From VXLM01 sp034421575 (GTDB lineage Bacteria > Chloroflexota > Dehalococcoidia > Lucifugimonadales > VXLM01): a DNA stretch of 64,000 nucleotides. The number at the start of each line of letters is the position of its first letter. The stretch's first letter is position 1. A program made the position numbers and the translations under genes. The notes under the pieces are model-generated. The model did not search any database, was not told the DNA's origin, and worked only from the letters and a program-made list of their open reading frames with translations. Below, piece after piece: positions 24,428-32,693 of the stretch. The stretch covers positions 19,467 through 83,466 of the forward strand of contig DAOUKG010000006.1 of the NCBI GenBank assembly GCA_034421575.1, in the 5' to 3' direction.

Positions 24428-25923
24428 CGATCCACGACCTCTATCTGCTGTCACCCGAACTGAGCGTGGTCGGACTGGCAACGCTCCTACTCCTGCTCGA
24501 CCTCGTCGTGTCTCGGAAGAGCATCATCCTGGGGTTGGGAGTGGTCGGGCTGGTTATACCGCTGGGCTTCAGCATCGCGCTGTGGTTCACGGTTGGGGAC
24601 GACGCAGCGGCTGAGAATACCGGTGTGCTTGCGGGTACGCTGGTCGTGGACAAATTCGCGCTGTTCTTCAAGTTCCTCTTCATAGGCGCGGCCGCAGTCG
24701 TCGGGCTCATGTCGGTCGACTACCTGCAGCGCATCGAGAGATTCCGTACCGAGTTCTACGCGCTGGTGCTGTACTCGGCTACGGGCATGATGTTGATGGC
24801 GGCGACGGTCGAACTCATTACGCTCTACATATCGCTGGAGCTTTCGTCCCTGCCACTGGTGGCGCTTGCGGCGTTCCTCCGTGACGGCCGCTCGTCCGAG
24901 GGCGGCATGAAGTTCCTCGTGCTGGGCGGGATAAGCTCGGCCATTCTGCTGTACGGCATGGTGTTCGTCTTCGGCTTCACCGGAACGACCTACCTCGACC
25001 TGATTGCGGAGCGCATCGGAGACCTGACTGCTGCTTCAGACCAACCACTTGGCAGCTACGCTCTCGTATTGGGCGTTGGCCTGATGATTGCGGGGTTCGG
25101 ATTCAAGATAACGGCGGTGCCGTTCCAGATGTGGGCGCCGGACGTTTACGAAGGAGCGCCGACTCCGGTCACCGCTTTTCTCTCGGTTGCGAGCAAGGCG
25201 GCAGGGTTTGCCATCATCCTTCGGGTCTTCTACGTGGCTTTCCCGGTGGAGACGCTGAGCATGGAGTGGAGCGCAGTGTTCGCGGCGGTGGCCGCGCTCT
25301 CCATGACGGTGGGCAACCTGGTTGCGATAGCTCAGTCCAACATCAAACGTCTGCTTGCCTACAGCACAATCGCGCACGGCGGGTACCTGATGGTCGGACT
25401 CGCGGCGTTGGCGGCGAGGACCGGAGGGGATGAGGTGGACTTCGGTCCGTCAGGCGTGCTGTTCTACATGGCGGGATACGCGATGATGAATCTGGCGGCA
25501 TTCGCCGTCGTCATAGCCATATCGAACCGCATCAACAGCGACGCGATAGCCGATTACGCGGGAATGGCGAAAAGGGCCCCGTACTTGGCCGCGGCGCTGG
25601 CCTTCGCACTCTTATCGCTCACGGGAATACCGCCGACGGTCGGATTCATCACCAAGGTGTATGTGTTTGGAGCGGCGGTGAACGCGGGCCTCGAATGGCT
25701 TGTGGTGGTAGGCGTGATCAACAGCGTCATCTCGGCCTACTACTACTTCGGTATCATCAAGACGATGTACCTCTCGAAACCGAAGTCGGACGAGCCGATC
25801 GATTCCCAGTTCCCCATACGGCTGGCCGTGGGCGTCACCATTGCCGGAGTGCTGGTGTTCGGTGTGTACCCCATTGTATTGCTGGACCTTGCCAAGGCGG
25901 CCGCCCAAGCGTTGTTTGCATAG
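24424..25923 (+). CDS. nuoN: NADH-quinone oxidoreductase subunit N
   Basis: A 499-residue antiporter-like subunit and last nuo gene. Marks: the glutamate helix in TLYISLELSSLPLVALAAF, KITAVPFQMWAPDVYEGAPTPVTAFLS, and SNIKRLLAYSTIAHGGYLMVG. It is joined to nuoM by ATGA. Its stop (TAG, 25921-25923) touches an in-frame GTG of the NAD kinase gene. Confidence 0.94.
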   Translation: MTIHDLYLLSPELSVVGLATLLLLLDLVVSRKSIILGLGVVGLVIPLGFSIALWFTVGDDAAAENTGVLAGTLVVDKFALFFKFLFIGAAAVVGLMSVDYLQRIERFRTEFYALVLYSATGMMLMAATVELITLYISLELSSLPLVALAAFLRDGRSSEGGMKFLVLGGISSAILLYGMVFVFGFTGTTYLDLIAERIGDLTAASDQPLGSYALVLGVGLMIAGFGFKITAVPFQMWAPDVYEGAPTPVTAFLSVASKAAGFAIILRVFYVAFPVETLSMEWSAVFAAVAALSMTVGNLVAIAQSNIKRLLAYSTIAHGGYLMVGLAALAARTGGDEVDFGPSGVLFYMAGYAMMNLAAFAVVIAISNRINSDAIADYAGMAKRAPYLAAALAFALLSLTGIPPTVGFITKVYVFGAAVNAGLEWLVVVGVINSVISAYYYFGIIKTMYLSKPKSDEPIDSQFPIRLAVGVTIAGVLVFGVYPIVLLDLAKAAAQALFA

Positions 25924-25943
25924 TGCAGGCGTGGAGCATCCCA

Positions 25944-26807
25944 ATGGATGAGCAGCGGCATCTGATTGGTTTCATGCACTCCCGGACGATTCCGGGTGCT
26001 TCGGACATCATCCGTTCACTTATCGGGTCGTTGGACCTGTGCGATAGAAGCTGGGTCTCGACCGCCGACGAGCAGGAGATTGCGTCGAGCACTCTTCGTG
26101 AGACGGTGATCATCGTCACGGCGGGAGGGGACGGCACCATTATCCGCGTGAATCGCCTCGCCGCTCCGTACTCCATTCCCATAGTCGGCATAAACATGGG
26201 GCGCGTCGGGTTCATGGCGGAGCTGACGGTGGAGAATGCCGCCGAGCGACTGGCGCATTACCTCAAGGGCGATATCCGGACGGAAGAGCGCCTCATGATC
26301 CAGGCTGAAGTGGCCGAACAGTCAAATGGAGAAACAAGGATCGTAGCCCACGCGCTGAATGAAGCCATCGTACGCGGTACGCTGCCCCGCCTGCTGGACA
26401 TCGACGTAACCATAGACGGCGTTCACCTGGCCACCTATCGCGCGGATGGCGTGATCGTATCTACGCCCACGGGCAGTACGGGATACGCCCTTTCCGCCGG
26501 GGGGCCGGTGCTTCAACCTGAAGCGAAGGTGCTTCTCATACAGCCTCTGGCAGCGCATATCAGTCTGCAGACCGGGCTTGTCGTTCCGGACGACTCGACC
26601 GTGGAGTTAACCGTGGTGCACGGCGGCGAAGCTATGATCAGCGTGGACAACCTCACGAACGCGACACTGCAGCGCAGCGACAAGGTCGTCATCAAGAGGA
26701 GTCCCTACATCGCCAGTTTCCTGCGTGCGGAATCGCCCTCCGCCTTCTACTCCAATCTTACCCAGCGATTGGGCGTCCGTCATCGCACGACGTATGACGA
26801 GCACTAG
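25944..26807 (+). CDS. nadK: NAD kinase
   Basis: A 287-residue ATP-NAD kinase that makes NADP+ from NAD+. The family motifs are present: TAGGDGTIIRV (nucleotide binding with the catalytic Asp), the NE motif in ALNEAIV, and TPTGSTGYALSAGGP. The ATG at 25944 is used here; an in-frame GTG at 25923 overlapping the nuoN stop would add seven residues and cannot be excluded, as nuoL uses just such a start. It directly follows nuoN and precedes a NUDIX gene, so NAD(H) use, phosphorylation and breakdown of its derivatives are grouped. Confidence 0.9.
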   Translation: MDEQRHLIGFMHSRTIPGASDIIRSLIGSLDLCDRSWVSTADEQEIASSTLRETVIIVTAGGDGTIIRVNRLAAPYSIPIVGINMGRVGFMAELTVENAAERLAHYLKGDIRTEERLMIQAEVAEQSNGETRIVAHALNEAIVRGTLPRLLDIDVTIDGVHLATYRADGVIVSTPTGSTGYALSAGGPVLQPEAKVLLIQPLAAHISLQTGLVVPDDSTVELTVVHGGEAMISVDNLTNATLQRSDKVVIKRSPYIASFLRAESPSAFYSNLTQRLGVRHRTTYDEH

Positions 26808-26811
26808 CGCC

Positions 26812-27354
26812 ATGGATGGGGAAGTGCAACCGGAGCGTACAGTTGCCCGCAAAGACCTGTTCGACGGGCGGGTAATCCAGCTTCATGTGGATGAGGTGGA
26901 ACTGGCCAACGGCGAGCTTACGACACGTGAAGTGGCCGAGCATGCCGATGCGGTGGTGGTCCTGCCAATTGACGAATCGGGCAGGGCGCTTCTCGTCCGG
27001 CAGTACCGGTATCCCATAGGTAAGGACCTGTTGGAAGCACCGGCGGGCGGGATCGATCCCGGTGAGGCCCCTGACGAGGCCGCGCAGAGGGAACTGCAGG
27101 AAGAGATCGGATACAGGGCGGGAAGTCTGGAAAGCCTTGGCGGGTTCTGGACAGCACCGGGGTTCTGCACGGAGTATATGTATGCCTTCCTCGCCAGGGA
27201 CCTGTCGGCCAGCGTACTCGAAGCGGACGACGACGAGGCAATCGTCGTCGAGCGGCATGATCTCGACTCGATTCGGGCAATGATCCGCGACGGCCGGATA
27301 GTGGACGCGAAGACCATTGCGGCGTACTGGATGGCGCTCGACCGGCTGGGCTGA
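26812..27354 (+). CDS. NUDIX hydrolase, ADP-ribose pyrophosphatase type
   Basis: A 180-residue NUDIX enzyme. The 23-residue NUDIX box is complete: GGIDPGEAPDEAAQ followed by RELQEEIGY. The preceding LLVRQYRYPIGKDLLEAPAG and the later GGFWTAPGFCTEYMYAFLA are typical of ADP-ribose pyrophosphatases, which split ADP-ribose to AMP and ribose 5-phosphate. I chose the ATG at 26812, five bases after the NAD kinase stop; a start at 26794 would overlap it. The gene ends head-on against the next gene with no base between the two stops. Confidence 0.9.
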   Translation: MDGEVQPERTVARKDLFDGRVIQLHVDEVELANGELTTREVAEHADAVVVLPIDESGRALLVRQYRYPIGKDLLEAPAGGIDPGEAPDEAAQRELQEEIGYRAGSLESLGGFWTAPGFCTEYMYAFLARDLSASVLEADDDEAIVVERHDLDSIRAMIRDGRIVDAKTIAAYWMALDRLG

Positions 27355-28992
27355 CTACTCGTACTTCGAGAAGTCGTAACCCTCCTTGACCACGCAGTCG
27401 AGCACGGCGGGTTTGCCGGTCTCGGTCACGGCGATTGCCCGCTTCAGGGCAGGCACGAAATCATCCGGCTGCTCGACCTTCTCGCTCCACGCGCCGAGGC
27501 CCTTGGCAACCATCTCATAGTCGCCGCCGTGCGCGAGGCTGTCGTGCGACTCGGCGGAGTAGGGCTGGTGGCTGCGCTCGATAGCCATGATCTGGTTGTT
27601 GAATACGATGGTGAGGATGCCGATCTTGTTACGGACGGCGGTCTCGATGTCCATGCCGACCATGCCGATGGCGGCGTCACCCATGATGTTTATGCACAGC
27701 TTGTCCGGTTCGGCGAGCTTCGCGCCCATGATCGCTCCGAGGCCGAAGCCAAGCTGGGTGGACTTGCCCCAGCCTATGTAGGTCCTCGGTGCGGTGCACT
27801 GCCACATTGGCGCCAGCTGGTCGCGGGGGCTCCCTGCGTCGTGGGTGATGATCGTGTTGGCGGCATCCACGTTTGCCTGGAGGTCGTGAATGATGCGGTA
27901 CTGGTTGATGGGCGTCTCGTCGGAGGTCATCTGCGGCATCCACTCGTCCAACCACTCCTGGCGGATCTTCGCCACCTCTGACGTGATGTCGCGGGTGTTC
28001 CTGTGTCCCGAGCCGTCGGTGCGTCTCTTGATCTCGTCGATCAGTCCCCGCAGGGTCAGTTTCGCGTCGCCGAGGAGCGAGTAATCGCACTGGTAGTCCT
28101 TGTTTACGTCGGCGGCGTCGGCGGTCGAGTGGACGATGGTCTTGCCGGGCGGAATCGACTTGCCATAGTTGGTGCGCGTGAGACTCGTGCCGATGGCGAA
28201 GACGAGGTCGGCCTTTTCAAGGAAGTGCCACGTGCCCTTGGTGTGCGATACGGCGGAGGCTCCCAGAGCGAGCGGGTGGTCTTCAGGGAAGGCGCTCTTG
28301 CCAGGCAGGGTGGTGGTGACTGGCGCCTGAAGCAACTCGGCAATCTCCTGAAGCTCGTCCCACGCCTCGGCGTAGAGACAACCCTGTCCGGCGTAGATGA
28401 CGGGACGCTCGGCTTCGAGGAGGACTTCCGCGATCTCCCGAATGCCTCCCGGCGGCGGCATGGTCTTGTTGCCGAATACGGGCTTGTAGTCCAGCTCGCC
28501 GGGGAGTTCCTCTTCCCAGATTTCACGTGGGGTCTCCAGCAGGACAGGGCCGCCCTTGCCGGTCCTGAGCTGGTAGAAGGCGCGGCGCATGAGTTCGGGG
28601 ATGCGCTCGACCATGTTGATCTGCGCCCGCCACTTGGTGACGTGGGCGTAGTTGTCGTAGGGGCTGAAATTCGGTGCGATGAATGCCTTCGTCTTCGATT
28701 CGCCTCCGGGAAGCAGGAGAATGGGCGAGTTGTCGGAAAATGCCTGTGCGGCGCCGGGGAATGCGTTCTCGCTTCCGGGACCCTGCTGCATGGAGAACAC
28801 TCCTATGCGCTTGCCGTTGGTGATGCGGCTGAACCCGTCGGCGATGGCCATGCCGACGCGCTCCTGGCGGCAAATTATCGGTCGGATACCCGCCTTTGCC
28901 GCCGCGTCCACCATTGCCTGGGCCGGATAGACAGCGAGGAACTCGGTACCCTCGCGTCTGAGGATCTCGGCGATTGCGTCTGCTCCCTGCAT
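27355..28992 (-). CDS. Thiamine-diphosphate-dependent enzyme, acetolactate-synthase-like (1)
   Basis: A 545-residue three-domain ThDP enzyme. The ThDP-activating glutamate is in CRQERVGMAIADGFSRI, the central domain carries the nucleotide-like fold (RPVIYAGQGCLYAEAWDEL), and the ThDP/Mg site is GDAAIGMVGMDIETAVRNKIGILTIVFNN-like (GDA...NN). Relatives include acetolactate synthase, sulfoacetaldehyde acetyltransferase, oxalyl-CoA decarboxylase and benzoylformate decarboxylase; the substrate is not evident. There is no small regulatory subunit nearby, which argues against valine/isoleucine synthesis. CAGGAG lies upstream of the ATG. An RraA-like gene is upstream on the same strand. Confidence 0.85.
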   Translation of the reverse strand: MQGADAIAEILRREGTEFLAVYPAQAMVDAAAKAGIRPIICRQERVGMAIADGFSRITNGKRIGVFSMQQGPGSENAFPGAAQAFSDNSPILLLPGGESKTKAFIAPNFSPYDNYAHVTKWRAQINMVERIPELMRRAFYQLRTGKGGPVLLETPREIWEEELPGELDYKPVFGNKTMPPPGGIREIAEVLLEAERPVIYAGQGCLYAEAWDELQEIAELLQAPVTTTLPGKSAFPEDHPLALGASAVSHTKGTWHFLEKADLVFAIGTSLTRTNYGKSIPPGKTIVHSTADAADVNKDYQCDYSLLGDAKLTLRGLIDEIKRRTDGSGHRNTRDITSEVAKIRQEWLDEWMPQMTSDETPINQYRIIHDLQANVDAANTIITHDAGSPRDQLAPMWQCTAPRTYIGWGKSTQLGFGLGAIMGAKLAEPDKLCINIMGDAAIGMVGMDIETAVRNKIGILTIVFNNQIMAIERSHQPYSAESHDSLAHGGDYEMVAKGLGAWSEKVEQPDDFVPALKRAIAVTETGKPAVLDCVVKEGYDFSKYE

Positions 28993-29030
28993 GTGCGTTC
29001 ACGCTCCTGTTGTTTGTTGTCTGGACTTTG

Positions 29031-29053
29031 CCCTCTCCCAGGACGAGAGAGGG
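29031..29053. repeat. Interspersed palindromic repeat, family A (short)
   Basis: CCCTCTCCCAGGACGAGAGAGGG-type hairpin between the RraA-like gene and the ThDP enzyme gene, both on the minus strand. The stem is CCCTCTC with GAGAGGG. It may separate the two transcripts. Confidence 0.65.
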
Positions 29054-29100
29054 GATACTCGCGGGCCGGTTGGTCCGGTGTTGGATGAGGCGTTACCGGG

Positions 29101-29826
29101 CTATCCCTCGCCTCTCATTTCGAGCTGAACCTGCTTGAGCTTGGCCCATGTCATGCCGGGCTGGCGCGCGATCTTCATGTAGGACTGTTCGCGTTCACGG
29201 ATCTCACGGGCCTTGTCGAGTACGACGGCGGGGTCCATGTGATTCGGGATGCGGGTCACGCCGTCGCGGTCGCAGATGAGCAGATCATTGGGGTGGATGA
29301 GCAGACCGGCAACCACTACGGGAACATCGGCTCTGATGAGGTTGAATACCCCGTGCCCAGGGACGAGACCCTTGCCCCACACGGGCAAGCCCACCCCCTC
29401 GATGCCCGCCAGATCGCGGATCGAACCGTCGACGACGATGCCCGTCGCGCCTACCATCTTGTGAGTCGAGGCCATGCCGTCTCCGAGCACAGCGCCCCGT
29501 CCGGGCCTGGAATCGATGTCCTTGATGACGCCGATTACGGGAGACGGAGTTTCGTCCAGCTTGTCGTAGTAGTCGTGCCAGTCGATCTTACGAGAGTCCG
29601 GATCGAGGGCCGTGACTTCGCAGGTGACGGCGTATCCGACCGCGCTTCCGAGGTCGGGGAGGTAGCAGTGGAGGGTGGGGTCGGTGTAGATGATTGGCAC
29701 TCCCCCCTGTCCTTCCAGTTCGGTGCCGCCCTGGCTGCCGCCCATGCTCTCGATCACGGCGTTGAACATGGTCGCGGAGTCGAACTCACTGATGCCGTCT
29801 ATGACCTCTTGCGATGTGGCTGTCAT
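29101..29826 (-). CDS. RraA-like protein (HMG/CHA aldolase family)
   Basis: A 241-residue protein of the RraA/4-hydroxy-4-methyl-2-oxoglutarate aldolase family. Seen are FDSATMFNAVIESMGG, the metal and substrate loop GDGMASTHKMVGATGIVVDGSIRDLAGI (family form GD...A..G..G.V.DG..RD), and DLLICDRDGVTRIP. Members either cleave methyl-oxoglutarate-type keto acids with Mg2+ or, as RraA, inhibit RNase E. The full set of aldolase residues (Gly-Asp-x8-Gly, Arg-Asp) favours a keto-acid aldolase or decarboxylase. AGGAG precedes the ATG. It lies upstream of a ThDP enzyme, also a keto-acid enzyme. Confidence 0.85.
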   Translation of the reverse strand: MTATSQEVIDGISEFDSATMFNAVIESMGGSQGGTELEGQGGVPIIYTDPTLHCYLPDLGSAVGYAVTCEVTALDPDSRKIDWHDYYDKLDETPSPVIGVIKDIDSRPGRGAVLGDGMASTHKMVGATGIVVDGSIRDLAGIEGVGLPVWGKGLVPGHGVFNLIRADVPVVVAGLLIHPNDLLICDRDGVTRIPNHMDPAVVLDKAREIREREQSYMKIARQPGMTWAKLKQVQLEMRGEG

Positions 29827-30028
29827 TCCGGTCTCCTACATTTTGCTCGGCGGCTGGGACTCCGCCTTCAGGTAGGCGGCAATTATATACGTTTCAGGGA
29901 TAACGAGACATACCCCCAATCGGAAGGTATCAGTTGCTTCCGTATTGCTGGTCTCCCGACACGATGTTAGCCTGCACGGAATGGTTTAGGAGTCTTAAGG
30001 CTAAGGCCTTCGAGGTGAATTCACCCTT

Positions 30029-31129
30029 ATGAGATTTGCGGAACATCTCCTTGAGGACGGGTTTCGGTACGCGTACGCGATTTCGACCGTGGATCTGTCG
30101 GGGAACGGCTTGCCGGATATCGTGGCATGCGATACGGGCGTCGGTATCTACTGGTTCGAGAACCTTGGGGCAGGGGAGTTCGTGCGTCACACGATTCACG
30201 AGCAGGAAGACGAGTGGCTGGAGCGACACCAGATCGCTGACATCAACGGGGACGGGAGGCCGGAGATCGTCGGCGTGGACAACTGGAATGGGTCGGTCCT
30301 ATGGTTCGAGTACGAGGGTGATCCAAGGGAGCGTTCTTCTTGGAAGCGGCGCTACATTTCGGACGGTGGTCTCGTTGGCGCGTACGACGTGACGGTAGCC
30401 GACCTGACGGGCAGTGGGCGCATGGACGTTGCCGCTTCGAGTTGGAGGACGGGGAAGCAGTTCGCGTGGTTCGAGAATTGCGGCGACCGATGGGTGAAGC
30501 GAGTCATCGAGGACGACCTGCCGGAGACGCGGACGATCCATGCCGTCGAGATCGCGGGAAACGGGAGGCAGGATCTCATTGGCACGGCTTCGAGTGCGGG
30601 ACAGGTCATGTGGTACGAGAACCTGGGCGGTGATCCCGACGAGATGTGGCAGAAGCACATGATCGACCCATCTGCTGGCAGGGTGATCCACGGGAATATC
30701 GTGGATATGGATGGCGACGGAGGAGTCGACTTCGTCACAGCGGTGGGCGTAAGTGGCAAGACATCGGAAGAACTGGCAGTCCAGCAGGTCGTCTGGTACG
30801 AACACGAAGACGATCTGTGGGGGTCTCCGTGGACGAAGCACGTGATCTGCGAGCGGTTCCCGTTCGGATTCGAGGCGATTGGGGCGGACATCGACGGCGA
30901 TGGGGACATGGAAGTCGTCGCAACGGGCGGGGGCGAGAAGGGGAGGGTGGCCGTGTTCAAGCATCGCGGCGACCCTCGCGGTGAGTGGGACATGGAGGTC
31001 ATCAAGGAGGACTGGCCTCGCGCGAACCAGGTGATCGTTGCCGACCTGACGGGTAACGGAAAACTGGACATCATTGTTGCGGCGGAGCGCGACAACCGGG
31101 AGATTAGGTGGTGGGAGAATGTAGGATAA
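30029..31129 (+). CDS. FG-GAP/VCBS repeat protein, predicted seven-bladed propeller
   Basis: A 366-residue protein made of seven repeats, each with an Asp/Asn-rich calcium-type loop: DLSGNGLPD, DINGDGRPE, DLTGSGRMD, EIAGNGRQD, DMDGDGGVD, DIDGDGDME and DLTGNGKLD. Most repeats end in a WFE or WYE(N/H) aromatic strand. Seven units match an integrin-alpha-like beta-propeller. No signal peptide or membrane segment is visible, which is unusual, as most relatives are secreted. Function is unknown; a binding or lectin-like role is typical. A strong terminator follows at 31161. Confidence 0.82.
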   Translation: MRFAEHLLEDGFRYAYAISTVDLSGNGLPDIVACDTGVGIYWFENLGAGEFVRHTIHEQEDEWLERHQIADINGDGRPEIVGVDNWNGSVLWFEYEGDPRERSSWKRRYISDGGLVGAYDVTVADLTGSGRMDVAASSWRTGKQFAWFENCGDRWVKRVIEDDLPETRTIHAVEIAGNGRQDLIGTASSAGQVMWYENLGGDPDEMWQKHMIDPSAGRVIHGNIVDMDGDGGVDFVTAVGVSGKTSEELAVQQVVWYEHEDDLWGSPWTKHVICERFPFGFEAIGADIDGDGDMEVVATGGGEKGRVAVFKHRGDPRGEWDMEVIKEDWPRANQVIVADLTGNGKLDIIVAAERDNREIRWWENVG

Positions 31130-31160
31130 GCCCGCGGGGTTCCGAAATCGCAAAATCAAG

Positions 31161-31184
31161 AGGGGCGCCACTTGCGGCGCCCCT
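31161..31184. terminator. Bidirectional rho-independent terminator
   Basis: A perfect 9-bp stem AGGGGCGCC / GGCGCCCCT closes the loop ACTTGC, followed on the plus strand by CCGTTCTTT. It lies between the convergent FG-GAP and flotillin genes. Confidence 0.8.
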
Positions 31185-31220
31185 CCGTTCTTTGCTCATT
31201 CCGTGCGTTTGTCGACTCAG

Positions 31221-32684
31221 CTAATCACCATCGCCGTCGTCCGAGGTACTTCCACCACCTTCGTTGGAGGCTTCTTCCCCGGCAGGGACGTAGGAAACGA
31301 CGCCCGGGAGGTTCTTGAGGGTACTGATGAGGTCGACGCCTGTGAGTGACTGCACGAGGGCGGGCAGTTGGGCGATCGTGGACGAGACATCCTGAGTGAC
31401 CTTGCTGGCCCCCGCTCCGGCTCCATCGTCGCCGCCGTTGCTGATTACGACGATGCTATCGGTCTTGGCGAGCGGCTGAGCGACGGCGTCGGCGACCTGC
31501 GGGAGCGACTCGAACAGCTGCTGGATCATGGCTGCCTGGCCGTACTGCTTCCATGCCTCTGCCTTCTTGTCCATGGCCTGGGCCTCCGCGAGACCCTGGG
31601 CCCTGATCGCCTCGGCCTCGGCCTCACCACGCGCCTTGATGGCGGACGCATCGGCGTCACCGCGCAACTTGATGGCTTCGGCCTCGGCCTCGGCTTCCGC
31701 TATGACACGGGAACGCTCACCTTCGGCCACCGTTTCGAGCTTGTACCGCTCGGCTTCCGCCTCGACCCTGGCGCGCCGCCTGTTACCTTCGGCGATCAGC
31801 TCCAACTGGTCGCGCTCGGCCTCAGCGGGACGGCGGATGGTCGCGTCCAACTCCCGCTCGCGACGGAGGATCTCCTGCTGCTGGATCTCGATCTGCTTCT
31901 GACGTTCGACGACCTCGACCTGCAGCTCCTCCTCGCGGATCTGCTGGCGGGTCTTGGCCTCCTGCAGGGAATAGGCCAATTCTGCTTCAGCGCGTCGTGC
32001 GTTGACCTGCTGGTCGTACTCCGCCTTCTGGGTCTCGAAGTCACGTTGCGACGCTGCGATGGCGGTGTCGGCGGCAAATCTCGCCGCTTCTCGCTGCTGC
32101 TCCGCCTGGGCCGACTTGATCCCCGAATCCCGTTCTGCCTCGGCCTCACCGATCGTAGCGTCTCGCTTGACCTCCGACGTTCTTCGGACTCCAAGGGCCT
32201 CGAGGTATCCCTGCTCATCCTGAATGTCGCGGATGGAGAAGCTGACGATCTCCAGTCCCATGTTGGTCATGTCGGTCGCGGCCACATCCCGGACCTGCTC
32301 GGCGAACGCAACGCGGTCGCGGTATATCTCCTCGACCGTCATGGTTCCAAGAATTGCGCGCTGCTGGCCTTCCAGGGTCTGCAGGGCGACCTCCGCGGTC
32401 TCGTTCACGGACTTGCCGAGGAACTGCTCGGCAGCGGTCCTGATGGCCTCTTCGCCACGTCCCACCTTCACCTGGGCGACGCCGTCGACCGATACAGCGA
32501 CACCCTCTTTGGTATAGACTCTCGCGGTGTTCACCTGAAGGGTCATGACCTCGAGTGAGAGCGTCTGGGCCTTCTGAACGAAGGGCAGGACGAACATCCT
32601 GCCGCCGACCTTGACCTTCGGCTGCCTGCTTCCCCCTGACACGATCAGGGCATGGTTCGGTCCTACTGTATGAAAGCCTGCCAT
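31221..32684 (-). CDS. floT: Flotillin-like SPFH protein
   Basis: A 487-residue membrane-scaffold protein. The N-terminal SPFH domain (to about 190) begins FHTVGPNHALIVSGG and includes VEEIYRDRVAFAEQVRDVAATDMTNMGLEIVSFSIRDI-type sequence. It is followed by a long Glu/Ala/Arg-rich coiled coil (about 195-380, with repeated AEAEA and EAEAIK) and a Gly/Asp-rich tail ending GDGD. Flotillins gather in functional membrane microdomains together with NfeD proteins; the membrane protease NfeD lies immediately upstream with nine bases between, GGGGGAG serving as ribosome site. No transmembrane helix is clear, so it probably inserts as a hairpin or by acylation. Confidence 0.9.
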   Translation of the reverse strand: MAGFHTVGPNHALIVSGGSRQPKVKVGGRMFVLPFVQKAQTLSLEVMTLQVNTARVYTKEGVAVSVDGVAQVKVGRGEEAIRTAAEQFLGKSVNETAEVALQTLEGQQRAILGTMTVEEIYRDRVAFAEQVRDVAATDMTNMGLEIVSFSIRDIQDEQGYLEALGVRRTSEVKRDATIGEAEAERDSGIKSAQAEQQREAARFAADTAIAASQRDFETQKAEYDQQVNARRAEAELAYSLQEAKTRQQIREEELQVEVVERQKQIEIQQQEILRRERELDATIRRPAEAERDQLELIAEGNRRRARVEAEAERYKLETVAEGERSRVIAEAEAEAEAIKLRGDADASAIKARGEAEAEAIRAQGLAEAQAMDKKAEAWKQYGQAAMIQQLFESLPQVADAVAQPLAKTDSIVVISNGGDDGAGAGASKVTQDVSSTIAQLPALVQSLTGVDLISTLKNLPGVVSYVPAGEEASNEGGGSTSDDGDGD

Positions 32685-32693
32685 TTTCTCCCC

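Noticed and set aside
28003..29088. 361-residue plus-strand frame opposite the ThDP enzyme
   Set aside because: Antisense shadow of a gene with intact ThDP motifs; no family features of its own.
31368..32558. 396-residue plus-strand frame opposite the flotillin gene
   Set aside because: The sense strand has a complete SPFH/coiled-coil protein with ribosome site; the antisense frame is low-complexity Leu/Gly/Asp sequence.
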